A DNA stretch of 64,000 nucleotides. It comes from Halisarca cf. caerulea (lineage: Eukaryota > Porifera > Demospongiae > Chondrillida > Halisarcidae). The translations under genes were made by a program, and so were the position numbers. Under the pieces are notes generated by a model, which saw only the letters and a list, made by a program, of their open reading frames with translations, searched no databases and was not told the DNA's origin. Of the stretch, positions 1 to 10,303 are shown in pieces. Positions within the stretch are counted from its first letter, which is position 1. The number at the start of each line of letters is the position of its first letter. The DNA lies in the NCBI GenBank assembly GCA_963170055.1, contig CAUJGJ010000444.1, positions 4,000,618-4,064,617 of the forward strand, in the 5' to 3' direction.

Positions 1-788
1 GAAGATCAGTTAAAACAACTGCAACTCACCCATAATCGTTCGCAAACAAAGATCGATTAATCAGAATCAAAGATTTAGTGTCAAACTTCCTTCGCTGAGA
101 GAAACTAAATAAAACGATGAAACTAACTTTGATATCAAAACTATAACAGTAACATAGCAAATTTTCATGCGCGCGACCATCTTAGAATGATACGCAACGT
201 CATCAATGATGTCACATTAAAATGGCGGCTTTGAACTTGTTTCAAGAAGAATATAGAATCCACACGTCTAGATGGCCCTTCTTTGCGACGAAGACTGCAA
301 AATCTATTTCGAAGTACCCTTGTGCATTCGTTTATTCTGAGCGGAGAAATTATAACCAGGTATGGAAAAGAAATAAGCATATTTATGGTTTGATTATCAC
401 TATTTTACAGTGGAAAAGTACATTTTTGGTTATATCTATGTCATTTGGGGTTATATAATATCCGCTCAGGAATACCTTATGCAGTTGACTTTACTCTTTA
501 ATTTGATACTAGTTTTGCCCCTATTGAAGCACTTCTAGACGTGCGGACATCGACATTTACTGCAAAAACAGTATTTTATAGGTTCTTATTTACTTAGTTT
601 CACATACAATATGGGCTTGTTTTTTTGTTTAATGTTTCGACTATAAGCAATAGAATGTTAAGAAGATTTAAAATGAGCCAGAAATTATTTCTGCGAGTCA
701 AAATTGTGATGTATTTGTCACTCCTTTTTGGCGGCAGTCATTTTCTTAATTTTGTTTAATGTTTCGACAATAAGCAATAGAAAGTTAA
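1..788 (+). repeat. Divergent CACAGG-family repeat, 3' two-thirds
   Basis: This stretch aligns by eye, with many substitutions, to the intact copy at 41290-42611. Shared landmarks are the 'aaaatggcgg' block near 221, the GAGCGG...CCGCTC inverted module at about 338-470, and the tail that resumes at 10200-10303. Its left end lies outside the window. It carries an internal partial duplication: the segment 'tttaatgtttcgac' plus flank occurs near 629 and again near 758. The second copy ends in the TTAA (785-788) into which the Kolobok-like element inserted. Short ORFs here are not credible genes. Confidence 0.6.
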
Positions 789-1034
789 AGGGACACTCCG
801 GTCAAAATACAAGTTGGACTTATATTATGTAATTTTTCATGCTGATTTCAAAACTGCTTTTGGTTTTTGCATACGTTACTTACTTCGTGAGATATTAGTG
901 AATTAACTTGCTAAAAACGTGCACTGATCCGCCATGTTGAATTAACACGAAATGACGCGCGATAACGTAAAAGAGTGATGGCGGGTATTTGACAAGTATT
1001 AAACTTTCACCGTTCTGAACTGATTTCGACGAAG

Positions 1035-1778
1035 ATGGCCACTCTCCTCCTCGATACGTGTGTAGAAAGTGCGGATGAGCTGCTGTCTTCCACCGATTCC
1101 GAATCTGAACTCATGGACTACGCGCTACCACCAGATGACCGAAACGGAATACAGCCTTATCGTTTTGAACCGAGGTATGAACCCAACTTTTCCAGTACCC
1201 CAGCTGCTGAAAGCGAAAGTGACGTCTAGGGAAGTGACACTGAGAAAGCTTCGCGTCTTGATAATATGGATTGGTAAGCGTCTGCATTGCACGATTTCGT
1301 ATTGATCTCAAAATACGGTTTTGCCAATAGCACGAAAATGGGAATGCTTCTTTCATTCCTTTATAGGTGTGCATGTGGCAACTGTACCATAATGGATAGA
1401 GCCGAGGAGTGTGTTTGCTGTACCGAAGTCGATCCTATAATGGATAAATTCAGTGGTACTGGTACTAATCATGGACCACCTGTATGTATTACTGCTCATC
1501 CCGGTTTTGAGGGGGTTTGTCTAAACGAGTGGGTATTAGAGACTGCCTCTTACCACTATCAGCAACAATACAGCGATGGATATGATGGACCACAGCACAA
1601 AAGAAACCGGCATTTTGCTTACAGGCAACTTGCTATGTGGTGTTGGGGTAAACTAGGGAGGCACATTCGTGTTGTGTTGCCATCTTGTGCTGTAAGCTGT
1701 GTTAGAGCTCACTTTCCTCCCCCGGGTCTCGAAGAAGATCATGAGTTTGTTGGGTTTTTACCAAGTTGTAATAATTAA
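1035..1778 (+). pseudogene. P2X7 intracellular (ballast, P2RX7_C) domain protein, two exons, one in-frame TAG
   Basis: Two exons are read as 1035-1273 and 1367-1778, with a 93-bp GT-AG intron. Together they are 651 nt, an exact codon multiple. Exon 1 has an acidic leader and the family-type 'PYRFEPRYEPNF'. The splice creates W-C-A-C-G-N-C, followed by a CC pair (ECVCCTE), a late 'FAYRQLAMW' block and 'VVLPSCAVSCVR'. This is the cysteine-rich zinc-binding layout of the P2X7 receptor C-terminal cytoplasmic domain. There is no channel part and no membrane segment, so this is a stand-alone domain protein of about 216 codons. Codon 65 (1227-1229) is TAG and the frame continues open on both sides. 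It is therefore a single-nonsense pseudogene, or less likely is read through. It converges on the transposase gene that starts downstream on the other strand. The molecular role of stand-alone ballast domains is unknown to me. Confidence 0.8.
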
Positions 1779-2046
1779 ACCTAATATGAAGTACATATAT
1801 GCTGGTGAATTATATTGCACACATTTTTCAGTCACTGGTGAGCTATGTAACTGTTACATATTAATTGTTCGCAAATTGACTGATGTGCAGGTCCACCACT
1901 TTCGTCTTTTCTGGCTTTGGTTTCCTGGCAATGTTTTTGGCAGGAGGAGCAGCAACAGTGTCTGATTGGTATGTGTTGTTCATGTACGCCACCTTGATAT
2001 TATCCATCAAGTCATTGATGTGACTGGGGCTCTCTTATGGGCTTGG

Positions 2047-4970
2047 CTACCCAGTTGCTACGTCCTTGGGAAAGACCACGTTGTATCTCAGCATCCCCTT
2101 TGTAGCACCTGTCTTTGCCACTGATTGTTTACGCCCAGTATTGTGGTTGTGGTCGAGCGCAGCGAGCTGTGTTCTGGCAATCATCCCCTTGTAACTGAAG
2201 TGCTGTCTTTTTGGGCAGTACTTCAGCATCATGGAGTGATAGATCTCCAGGTCTCCAGTATGGTGAAACTCCGTCACCAGCTGCATGTCTTTCAACAGCT
2301 TTTTCGTGAATACAACCTCTTCCAGAGCAATAAGAGCATCTGATCCAGGCGCCAGCCACTTGGTTTCCATCATTTCTGTAGTTGAGAGCTGATAATGCTG
2401 ACAACGTGTGAACAATTTTGCATTGTCCCAGGAATGCTTGTTTGAAATATGGTGGATGACTGATGTCCACTTTTCTTTCAGTTCGTCATAATTCCCATGA
2501 CATGTTGATACACTCCACCAGAAGTGGTTTGAGATGGATTGTATCCAAGGCAGCAAATCTTGACATTTTTTGCCTTTGGCCTTCAGCGTCAATTTCTTGA
2601 CAATCCACTTTGCCATGTGCCACACATCATACTGGTGTTTGATGGTTGGGTAAGTCTTCCTCATTTCAGCCGTGATAGATATATGCCTGTCCGTTGTCAA
2701 ACAGCGCACCTGCAAATTGCTTGACAGTACATTGTCCAGTACCCGTCTGCAGCCTTCCACTTCCATTGCATTCGATGAAGTACCTTCAGTTACTTGCACT
2801 ACACAAAAAGCAGGAATCTTGCCAGTTTTCTCATCGAGTAAGGTGTACATACCATACTTTGCCGAGTGGCCAGGGCTATTACACCGACCATCACCACATA
2901 GGTCAACAGAGCCAACATTTTTCAGTGCATCAATCACTGAAGCCTGGTTGATTCTCCAGGCTTGTGCAACTGCAGGAAATAGCACATTCTCCTGCTATGT
3001 GTAAAATGCAGACTTGCCAATAAAGCTCAGTCTTAATAGCTTGGCTATCCCATTGACATGCTCATAAGTGTTACCACTTAATAATATGGACGCAGCAAGA
3101 AGTACATTACCTTCTGGCGTTCCCCTAATGTAGGGTTGCAATTGCCAACTTTGTGTGTGACCATTCAAGCAAGAGAGTTGTGCTGCTATCATGCTGCCCA
3201 TGAGAGTTTTGGATGTAGAAATGACTGGTCCTTGGCACTCTTGGCACACACAGCAGGAAAAAAGCTGATCTAGCTTTTCCTCGCATACAAGGATTTTTCT
3301 CCCTGAAGTGGGCAGCGGAGGGATGCTTGCATCATTTTCACTTTCGGTTTCTTCTTCAGAATCAATACCTGGTGAAAAATCTGACTCCTCTATAAATTCC
3401 CTGTTACTGCGAGTCTCTGAAATCAAGCTCTTTGTGGGAGAAGCCATTTCTTCACAGACACCTTGGCATATGTCCGTCTGTACTTCAACTGTCCGATATT
3501 CTTTCACAGGCTCATTATAGCGCTTTTCGACTGGGGAAGAAAATGGCAGCCGCTTGAAATGGTAATATATACATCGAATTTTACAGCTCAAACAACAATG
3601 TACGTCGATTTTTACAACTGTTTAGTGTTTTAATGTTATTTATCGAAACAATAAACTACAAAACAGGCCTATGTGTCATACGCAGAAGTATAAAAATGAT
3701 TTTGAAAAAGGTACACTTTTTCTCTAAACGTCGATTTGGGGACGTGTAGACGGCCTCCCAAAGAGATGAAACTGGCATGAGATGAAAGAGTAAAGTTCAT
3801 TTAAGATATTGATGTTGAGCGGAGAACATATAACTCCAACTGAAATACTTATAACGAAAAATGTACTTTTAGCGGGTAAAAATGGCTAAAAATGACAATT
3901 AAAATGGTAATATCTTGGGCTAACCTGCTTATATAATCCCCGCTCAGCGAAAACAAGTAGACAAAAGTATTTTAAATCGTTAGATTTTTTTGTTGTTCGG
4001 AAAAAGTCCCGGGTACACGTCCCCAAAACACGATATATTTGCAGGACAGTTCCAATCCGCCATTTTAGGATGACGTAAGGTGCGCGTCATCAGTATTGGG
4101 CATTTAAATTCGTATGGTACATTGGAAATAAGCGCCCTGCAATGTTATTGACTACGTGAACAATCGACCTGGTCGACAATTTGTTGTGCGGAAAGTTCTA
4201 TTTTTCATTAAATGGTTCCAACAAGTATCGGTGAGTTCTTATGCATATATTCTTGTCATTGATAGTCATATCTGCGGCGAAAGTGGCATACTTGACGACT
4301 AAGACTCAGAGACAGTGGCACTAGCTTGCGTGCGAAATCGATCGATTAGTACAAAGTCAGAAAGTAGACTGAGCCTGCTAACATTTTGCCGATTTTAGCT
4401 AGTGTTTCATTCGTGATCTAGGATATCCTGGATAGTATAGTGCAGTTACCTGTCACAGCACTTTCTTACATTGATTCGGCATTCTGCAACGATCATTCGA
4501 GGTGGGAAGGTCGATATCGGCGGTACCTTGCCCTTTTTGACGGTACTAGTGTAGCTTGAACATTGCGACTAAACATTGATGTGCTTTTATAAATACCTAA
4601 ACAAAACTTATTAAGGCACAAAACGGCTTTTTACCTTTTCAAAGTCGATAGGATTCGAAAGATTCTGCTATCGCTAAACCACTGTAAGCGCCCGCTACTG
4701 ATGACGTATTACAACGTTTACTTTCTGTTGGTAATGACGTATAGGTAAAATGTGACAAATTCCACAAATTCCATAACTTTGTCGCCTATAATCCCCAACT
4801 TCCAAAAAGCGCTATAATGCCCCTGTGTTGATTGTCAAATTGCACTGAATACCAATGTTCTGTGACATGTCCTGGTCAGTGCATTCCATGGCAGCAAATA
4901 TGTCAACATCAGGTTCTGTTCCAATGTTTGTAGAAGGACCAGGCTCTGTTGATATGATTTCTTGTAATAC
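2047..4970 (-). pseudogene. Kolobok-like transposase, main exon, split by a repeat and one TAG
   Basis: The coding order on the minus strand is 4970-4828, then a CACAGG repeat (4827-3505), then 3504-2047. Removing the repeat and one copy of the 2-bp TT duplication leaves 1599 nt, exactly 533 codons, so the insertion is clean. Near 3240-3140 there is a zinc-ribbon-like C..C...C..GH...W block. It is followed by 'CGDGRCNSPGHSAKYG', probably the first catalytic Asp, and 'TDRH' (a D-x2-H motif). Further on are 'YDVWHMAKW', 'SNHFWW' and 'PKRQHFSYKGM'. This order matches Kolobok-type DDE transposases. An in-frame TAG at 2995-2997 interrupts it: the frame reads ...FYT, stop, QENV... . The upstream exons 6174-6335 and 9672-9937 supply the N terminus. 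The gene is dead as it stands. Confidence 0.65.
3505..4827 (-). mobile_element. CACAGG-family non-autonomous element, copy B
   Basis: The element is 1323 bp with inverted ends CACAGGCTCATTATAGCGC and CACAGGGGCATTATAGCGC. A 2-bp duplication TT (3503-3504 and 4828-4829) flanks it. It is in the opposite orientation to copies at 41290-42611 and 50342-62362 and reads about 95% alike to the former in the parts compared. It holds no credible ORF. Its insertion exactly interrupts a transposase exon, so its boundaries are certain. CACAG-type termini plus a 2-bp target duplication resemble CACTA/EnSpm-derived non-autonomous elements. That classification is inference. Confidence 0.85.
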
Positions 4971-5120
4971 CTACATAGAGGATAAAGGCCAATTATTGAA
5001 ATGTTGAGTATTCATTAGCCTACTTTCACAAGTATAATTTTATCATTGCTCATGCATATAATATATATAACTGACAATATAATTGTCATAGTATAATAAT
5101 AATATATAAATTATAGGAAC

Positions 5121-5966
5121 CAGGGTTTTACCTGGGGGGGGGGAACCCTGGGTATGGTTCCCCCCCTAAGCAGAAAGGTTCCCCCCCAAAATAAAAATAT
5201 GCAGGCTTAATTTTTGTGAAGGAACACTGTCATGAATTGATCATGAATCCATTTATAAAGGGTAGAATTTGCCAAAAATGCTTATATTATTAATAGCTTG
5301 TATTAATCAATCTTGAATCCATTGGTATGTATGTTTATTTAGCAGTTACATAGTCAATGAATACATGTGTCAAAATTTAGGAGTTCTAATGTAAATTGCA
5401 TGTGGTTTAGCTTTGTTCCAAACAGCATGGCATAAGCGTTTGTGCAAGGATTTATTCATGTATAGATACTTACACATGCTTGCACATGTTCAGGGTTTCA
5501 TTTAGAGGAAAGGGGGCACAGGGGGTATCTTTCCCTTGAAATTTTATCCTAGCTATAACACACATGCACAGTTGCAACAGACCAATCTGTGGACTGTATT
5601 CAGAAACAGCTTGAGTGGCGTAAAACAGCCTCATTTATCACCTTCTGAGGCATGAAAACTAAAAATTTCCTGGGCCGGGGAGCATACCCTCAGACCCCCC
5701 TAGACCACTATTATTCCACATGCATATCTGCCCACCTTTACGTACATCACTATACTTTGCCATTGCCTCATCTTCATCATTATTCTGAAGGAAAACCTGA
5801 TATGCATGCTGCATGCATGAGTGTGGTTTTTAATATCATTGAATACACAACATCATGCTTGCGCCATGCCACGCTGCACTGCGCCACGCATGTGTGTATA
5901 TACATACGTACATATAAATAGATGTGTAGGTTCCCCCCCAAAAATTTGACCCCAGATAAAACCCTG
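5121..5966 (-). mobile_element. hAT-like non-autonomous element, copy 1 (5-bp TSD)
   Basis: The ends are CAGGGTTTTACCTGG and its near-inverse ...AGATAAAACCCTG. They are flanked by a 5-bp duplication GGAAC at 5116-5120 and 5967-5971. The subterminal tracts are poly-G/poly-C. The body is an inverted copy of 11514-12213, which carries its own different duplication. CAGGG termini occur in hAT families, including those with 5-bp target duplications. No transposase is encoded. It sits in an intron of the Kolobok-1 transposase gene. Confidence 0.75.
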
Positions 5967-5970
5967 GGAA

Positions 5971-5987
5971 CACACACACGCATGCAC

Positions 5988-6034
<47 letters not shown>

Positions 6035-6160
6035 TGCACACACAACACACACACACACGCATGCACGCACGCACACACAAACAGACGTACACACACATAC
6101 ACACATGCACGCACACACACACACACACACACACACATGCACACACCACACACACACACA
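5971..6160. repeat. Interrupted (CA)n microsatellite
   Basis: About 190 bp of CA dinucleotides with scattered GCATGCA interruptions follow directly after the hAT-like element. ORFs in this interval on both strands are translations of the repeat (THTHTH or CVCVCV) and are not genes. Confidence 0.95.
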
Positions 6161-6173
6161 CGATATAACTAAC

Positions 6174-6335
6174 CTCCTGCTCTGCTCGCTTCTGACTTTG
6201 TCTTTCGCTTGCAGGGCGAGGTTTCCTGGGCGTTGAGTAAAGCGATGTATCGTGACCGAATGGTTGACCAAGATTTGTAGCAAGCAAATAATCCAATAAT
6301 TCAAATCCAGTGTAAGGGTACAAAACTCCTGGTAA
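6174..6335 (-). CDS. Probable second exon of the Kolobok-1 transposase
   Basis: On the minus strand an exon of 162 nt (54 codons) runs from an acceptor (gtctag, before 6335) to a donor (GTTAGT) after 6174. It encodes a peptide containing '[18 protein letters not shown]' and a basic tail rich in R, K and Q. It ends in phase 0, which matches the phase-0 start of the next coding block at 4970 (acceptor TATGTAG). Its placement between the THAP exon and the catalytic exon fits the usual linker of such transposases. The junction with the THAP exon upstream could not be settled. A poly-CA intron lies just downstream. Confidence 0.5.
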
Positions 6336-6549
6336 CTAGACTACGACTAGAACAACTGCTACAATACTAATACCGTTTTTACATGCGTCTCTTAAAGCGG
6401 GTCGAACTCGGGTCAAACTCGGTTCCAAGCGAGTTACTGCTTTCACATGACGTCACTAACCCGGGTCGAACCCGGGTTAAATTTGCGGGTCGAACTCGCA
6501 TACATAGTAGGGTTCGACCCGGTTACAGGCTAGCTAAAGTGAGTTAAAA

Positions 6550-7605
6550 ATGGCGGAACGCGGCCGTACGTGGAGCGATGAAGAGATCGAGGCTTTACTG
6601 GAGATTTGGGGAGAGGATGCAATTCAGCAGCAGTTAACAGGGACTGTGCATAATAATGTAACATTCAAAGCGATTGCATCTGCACTGGAGGAGAAGGGTT
6701 ACGAGCGCACTTATCAACAATGTCGTGAAAAAATTAAAGCTCTTAAGAAGAAATACAAAGAAGCCGTCAATAGACTGCGTACTAGCGGCGTAGGTGTAGA
6801 ATTTGACGATGATCTATCTCAGCACGAAATCTATGTGAATTTTAAATGGTTCACCCAGATTCACAGCGTTATGGGAAGAAGAGCGGTGGTAAAACCGCCT
6901 GCACTTTTGGACACATCCAATTTGACGACTAGCACATCATGGCAAGACAGCCATACTGTGCATTCAAATGTGTCTGAAGCACCCAGTGAGGACCACACAG
7001 CAGGGATTAATGAGGATCAACCAGCAACAGAAAATACAGACGAAATCACGGCAACAACAGACATGCCTGACTTTGCAAATACTGAAGATGGATCATTGAC
7101 AACTGCAGAAACTTCAGAGACGACTACAATAGCTACAGGTGTTCCAGTTACAGCTATAGTGGCATCTGAAACAACCACAGACAGGACAGCCACAAGTACA
7201 GACACCACGGCCCAAACTACGGAGAGAGGACCCAAAAAGAAAAAATGAAAGACGAGTAAATTGGAGAAGGTCGAAAAGTCAAATCAGGCAATGTTCAACA
7301 TGTTTATGTCTCAACAAGAGGAATCAAAAAAGGAATTTATTGAATTAGAGAACAAAAGATTGGAATTAGAGCAGAAACAGATGGAGAAGGAGGAAGCACG
7401 TGAGAAGAATTTCATGACATTTATGAAAGATACTTTTTCAATGCTTTTCAATACAAGGCCTCCTCTTATGCAGCCCACATACCACCAGCCACCACCACCA
7501 CCACCGCCGCCACCTATTTCCTCACCAGCTGCTTACCATTCCATGTATGATCCATTCCAGCCAGGGCCATCCAGAAGTGATCCGGAATCAGAATCAGAAG
7601 CTTAA
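6550..7605 (+). pseudogene. Harbinger Myb/SANT-like DNA-binding protein, one in-frame TGA
   Basis: This is one reading frame of 352 codons, interrupted only by TGA at 7246-7248. The N-terminal roughly 90 residues form a Myb/SANT-like trihelix-type domain: 'GRTWSDEEIEALLEIWG' opens helix 1, then 'KAIASALEEKGY', then 'QCREKIKALKKKY'. A long Thr/Ser-rich acidic linker follows. After a basic KKKK patch comes the stop, and then the frame resumes with a coiled-coil segment (ENKRLELEQKQMEKEE) and a poly-proline run. In PIF/Harbinger elements this second protein binds the transposon ends and brings the transposase into the nucleus. CGA (Arg) to TGA is the simplest origin of the stop, given the basic context. 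A short truncated product of 232 residues, retaining the DNA-binding domain, could still be made. Confidence 0.75.
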
Positions 7606-8074
7606 GAACATACATGAACATAATTTCTTAACTCAACACCCTCTGTGATTAGGAATATTGTAGATCAAGTTTGTTGATGTGTACTATGTGTTTATTGCTC
7701 TCTGTTGTCAAACTCATTGCATGCATGTGTGTATAGTGTGTATCAAGTTCAGCTTGCATGGAGTATATGTAATTACAGGGTTTCAGTTGTAAGTGTTGAT
7801 TGTAACCTTTGTTGAAGTTAGTATATGAGCTCACTAGTAGGACCAAGATTTTTCTTTCATGTATCTTACTTCATGCAGTCCATGTCTTACTACTTCATCA
7901 TCACTATCACATTCCCCACCAGTATTAAGTCTAATCACTTCTGACAGTAATTTGGGCAAGAGCTGTTGCTGCTGTGGTCATTTGTGTTATTAATAGTAAA
8001 TAACATTTTAGTAAATAATACAGTACATTCAAAATGTTAAATATAGTTATAATTAATACCAACTACATCCTCTG
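7606..8074. other. Harbinger intergenic segment
   Basis: This A+T-rich spacer between the two convergent Harbinger genes presumably holds their polyadenylation signals. AATAAA-like motifs are present, but none can be assigned with certainty. No further gene is seen. Confidence 0.5.
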
Positions 8075-9361
8075 TTAATTATTGTCAAAATAGTTGCAAA
8101 GTGCCTCTCTGATGGTAGTGCCTGTGTTTTGTCCACTTGTTAGTGTTGAGCTAGGCAGGTCTTGCCCCATGGATGCATTGGATTCTGCACCTGTGATTAC
8201 CCAGTTCTCGTCACATTCGTCACCATGTGTTTCACAAACGTTATGGAGAATACAACACGTCAGTATTATTGTGGGGACAAACTTTATGTCATTGTCAATA
8301 CGCTTCATCAGACATCTCCATCTACCCTTGAGGCGTCCAAATCCATTCTCGACAACAACACGTGCACGACTCAATCTATAGTTAAACTGTCGCTGTTTCC
8401 TTGTGAGCCCTGTATCAGAAAATGGCTTCATTAACCAGGGCCTTAATGGGTAGGCTGGGTCACCCAAGATGAGCAAAGGCACATCAGTGTTGCCTAATTT
8501 CACATCCCAATTTGGAAGACAGGTACCACTTTCACACTTGTGAAACAATTTAGAATTTGCCAACATCCTAGCGTCATGAACACTGCCTGGCCACCCCGGA
8601 TAAATATCCAAAAATCGGTATTCATGATCCACAACTGCCTGCAATAAGACAGAGTGATATCCTTTTCTGTTGTAGTAGTCCAAAGCATTTTCTTTAGGAG
8701 CTATAATTGGGATATGGCTGCCATCTATAGCACCAACACATTGTGGAAAGCCCCACTTTCCAAGGAAACCATCCCTTGTTGATTTCAGACGTTGTCCTGT
8801 CAGGATGTTGATGAATTCTGCTGCCATGTGATTAGCTACTGCTTTACAGAAGTCATGTAGTGCAACAAACACTGTAGAAATACCCACGCCAAAGAGATGA
8901 CTTATGGTTCGGTATTCCACATTGGTACCTAGTCTCCACAAGCTAATAGCTACTATTTCCTCAGGTGACAGTGGCTGCTGCACAGTATTTTGCCTTCGCA
9001 AGTGGCCGTCCAGATGGCTGCACAAAAATCTAAAAGTGCCCCTACTAACCCGAAAATTTTGCTTCCACTCTTCGTTTGTCCATTTCACAGTGACTTTGTG
9101 GAGAAAAGCACGACTTCTGGGCTTTATCCACAAGCTTCGTCGCGTTTGGCAAGCGAGTGAACGTCGCGCAAGCAAGAAAAGTAAAAAATGAGCAAGTTGT
9201 TGGGATTGCAGCAAGTGAAAACGCCTGATACGAGCATTCCTAGCAATTCTTCTAGACCTAATAGCCGTTCTACGAGCTATCGATCTTGAACGATACCATA
9301 AGAGAAACAGAGCGGCAAGAACGGCGATGACAACCATCTTGAATATTACGCAATATACCAA
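8075..9361 (-). CDS. PIF/Harbinger (HARBI1-like) DDE transposase, intact
   Basis: An uninterrupted 428-aa frame belonging to the DDE_Tnp_4 family. The first catalytic Asp sits in 'CVGAIDGSHIPI', the second in 'PLLILGDPAYPL', and the Glu in 'VVENGFGRLKGRWRC', all in the right order and spacing. An upstream helix-turn-helix-like block reads 'RTISHLFGVGISTVFVALHDF'. The N terminus is unusual, a hydrophobic stretch followed by Arg-rich sequence. The second Met (MVVIAVLAALF, nine codons in) is an equally good start. The enzyme would act in the nucleus, excising and inserting the element at TWA sites with help from the Myb-like partner. All catalytic residues are present, so it may be active, but the partner gene carries a nonsense codon. 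Confidence 0.9.
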   Translation of the reverse strand: MVYCVIFKMVVIAVLAALFLLWYRSRSIARRTAIRSRRIARNARIRRFHLLQSQQLAHFLLFLLARRSLACQTRRSLWIKPRSRAFLHKVTVKWTNEEWKQNFRVSRGTFRFLCSHLDGHLRRQNTVQQPLSPEEIVAISLWRLGTNVEYRTISHLFGVGISTVFVALHDFCKAVANHMAAEFINILTGQRLKSTRDGFLGKWGFPQCVGAIDGSHIPIIAPKENALDYYNRKGYHSVLLQAVVDHEYRFLDIYPGWPGSVHDARMLANSKLFHKCESGTCLPNWDVKLGNTDVPLLILGDPAYPLRPWLMKPFSDTGLTRKQRQFNYRLSRARVVVENGFGRLKGRWRCLMKRIDNDIKFVPTIILTCCILHNVCETHGDECDENWVITGAESNASMGQDLPSSTLTSGQNTGTTIREALCNYFDNN

Positions 9362-9671
9362 ACAAAATTTTACGCATGTGAACAGAAATTAGGTCGAACC
9401 CGGGTCGAACCTGGGTTAATATAACCCGGGTTCGACTCTGTTGCCGCTGCATGTAAAAACGGTATAACTGAACAGTAATGTGTGTGTATGCTGTATATGA
9501 CAGTGTAGGTGAGATAAGTTCATAAGACAAAACAAATAAGAACATTGCACAAGCTAGGGTTACAGGTACACTGACTATTACATAAGTACACATATTATCA
9601 TAGGCAAGATGACTACACATAACATAGACAAGTAAACAAGAGGTTCTCAGCACAAGATATCACACGATGTC

Positions 9672-9937
9672 TGAGGAAACATGGTGGGCACAGCTTCTGC
9701 CATCAGTCTTCTACGCTTTTCATAACCACAGAGCTCTTCAGCAAGGTCTTGAACAAAACTGTCGGGCAAAAAGTGATCCGAGCAGACAAAAGAGTACTGC
9801 GATGGGCATGGATTTTTGCGTGGAATCCTCGTAAGCCATATTTTTTTCCTGCACTCATTTTGTGGCAACTGATGATAAGAGACTCCAGTAGTCTTGTTCG
9901 AATGATTGGTACACCCGGGGACCATACAGTGCGGCAT
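9672..9937 (-). CDS. THAP zinc-finger exon, probable first exon of the Kolobok-1 transposase
   Basis: The minus-strand ATG at 9937 opens 'MPHCMVPGCTNHSNK', the C-x4-C start of a THAP domain. Downstream are a conserved Trp (KKIWLTRIPR), then 'VCSDHF' supplying the C-x2-H pair, and a terminal 'AVPTMFP', which stands for the AVPTIF box. THAP fingers bind the transposon ends in P-element and Kolobok transposases. The exon lies upstream, and on the same strand, as exon 6174-6335 and the catalytic exon. It sits just inside the right terminus at about 10199, so it is most simply exon 1 of that gene. The end coordinate is approximate because the donor is not resolved. Confidence 0.7.
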
Positions 9938-10199
9938 TCCAAAGTGAACAACGATTAAAACACTACGAACGAATACTTCTCGAAACAGAGCAAGATACAA
10001 AGGCCTTTGTCCCTTTGTTCGGGTTTATGCGTCAACGTGGCCTATTATTTTACACGAGCTTCGCTGTAGATCTTCACTCACTGACGTCACAATCTATATG
10101 TGGTATTGCGTCATCACCAGCTTTTTTGGCTATAACTCCAAAACTGAATCTTCTATGAAAAAATGACTTGCAGTTTTGAAATCAGCATGAAAAATTACG

Positions 10200-10303
10200 A
10201 GCCAGAAATTATTTCTGCGAGTCAAAATCGTGATGTATTTGTTACTCCTTTTTGGCGGCAGCCATTTTCTTAGTGGTCTAAAATCCGCTATAATGAGCCT
10301 GTG
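10200..10303 (+). repeat. Right end of the divergent CACAGG repeat (continuation of 1-788)
   Basis: This carries the block also seen at about 675-757 (gagccagaaattatttctgc) and ends in CGCTATAATGAGCCTGTG, the canonical right terminus of the family. It is followed by CA at 10304-10305, the expected 2-bp duplication site. It shows that the Kolobok-like element inserted near the 3' end of an older repeat. Confidence 0.7.

Larger units (their letters stand above)
6371..9464. mobile_element. PIF/Harbinger element with TAA target duplication
   Basis: The inverted ends TACCGTTTTTACATGC and GCATGTAAAAACGGTA are flanked by the 3-bp duplication TAA (6368-6370 and 9465-9467), the classic PIF/Harbinger target. 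Subterminal regions on both sides are packed with repeats of GGGTCGAACCCGGGTT, probable transposase or Myb binding sites. Two convergent genes lie inside: a Myb/SANT-like protein (plus) and a DDE transposase (minus). The length is 3094 bp. It lies in an intron of the Kolobok-1 transposase gene. Confidence 0.9.
789..10199. mobile_element. Kolobok-like TTAA element 1 (with P2X7-C gene), internally interrupted
   Basis: The left end AGGGACACTCCGGTC follows a TTAA at 785-788. About 40 bp inward the terminal sequence (near 831-858) recurs inverted near 10168-10196, which defines the right side. The outermost roughly 40 bp of the right terminus are missing. The same host-repeat sequence (gagccagaaattatttctgc) flanks both sides, near 675 and 10200, as expected for insertion into one repeat copy. 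Cargo: a P2X7-C-terminal-domain gene (1035-1778, plus) and a THAP-type transposase (exons at about 9937 down to 2047, minus), arranged tail to tail. Later insertions inside it are 3505-4827, 5121-5966 and 6371-9464. Assignment to Kolobok rests on the TTAA target, the THAP exon and the transposase motifs, not on a database match. Confidence 0.6.

Noticed and set aside
1227..1229. Programmed read-through or codon reassignment of TAG
   Set aside because: TAG interrupts four element genes, but TGA and TAA also interrupt others, and frameshifts are common. Random decay is simpler, and intact genes here end normally at TAA or TAG.
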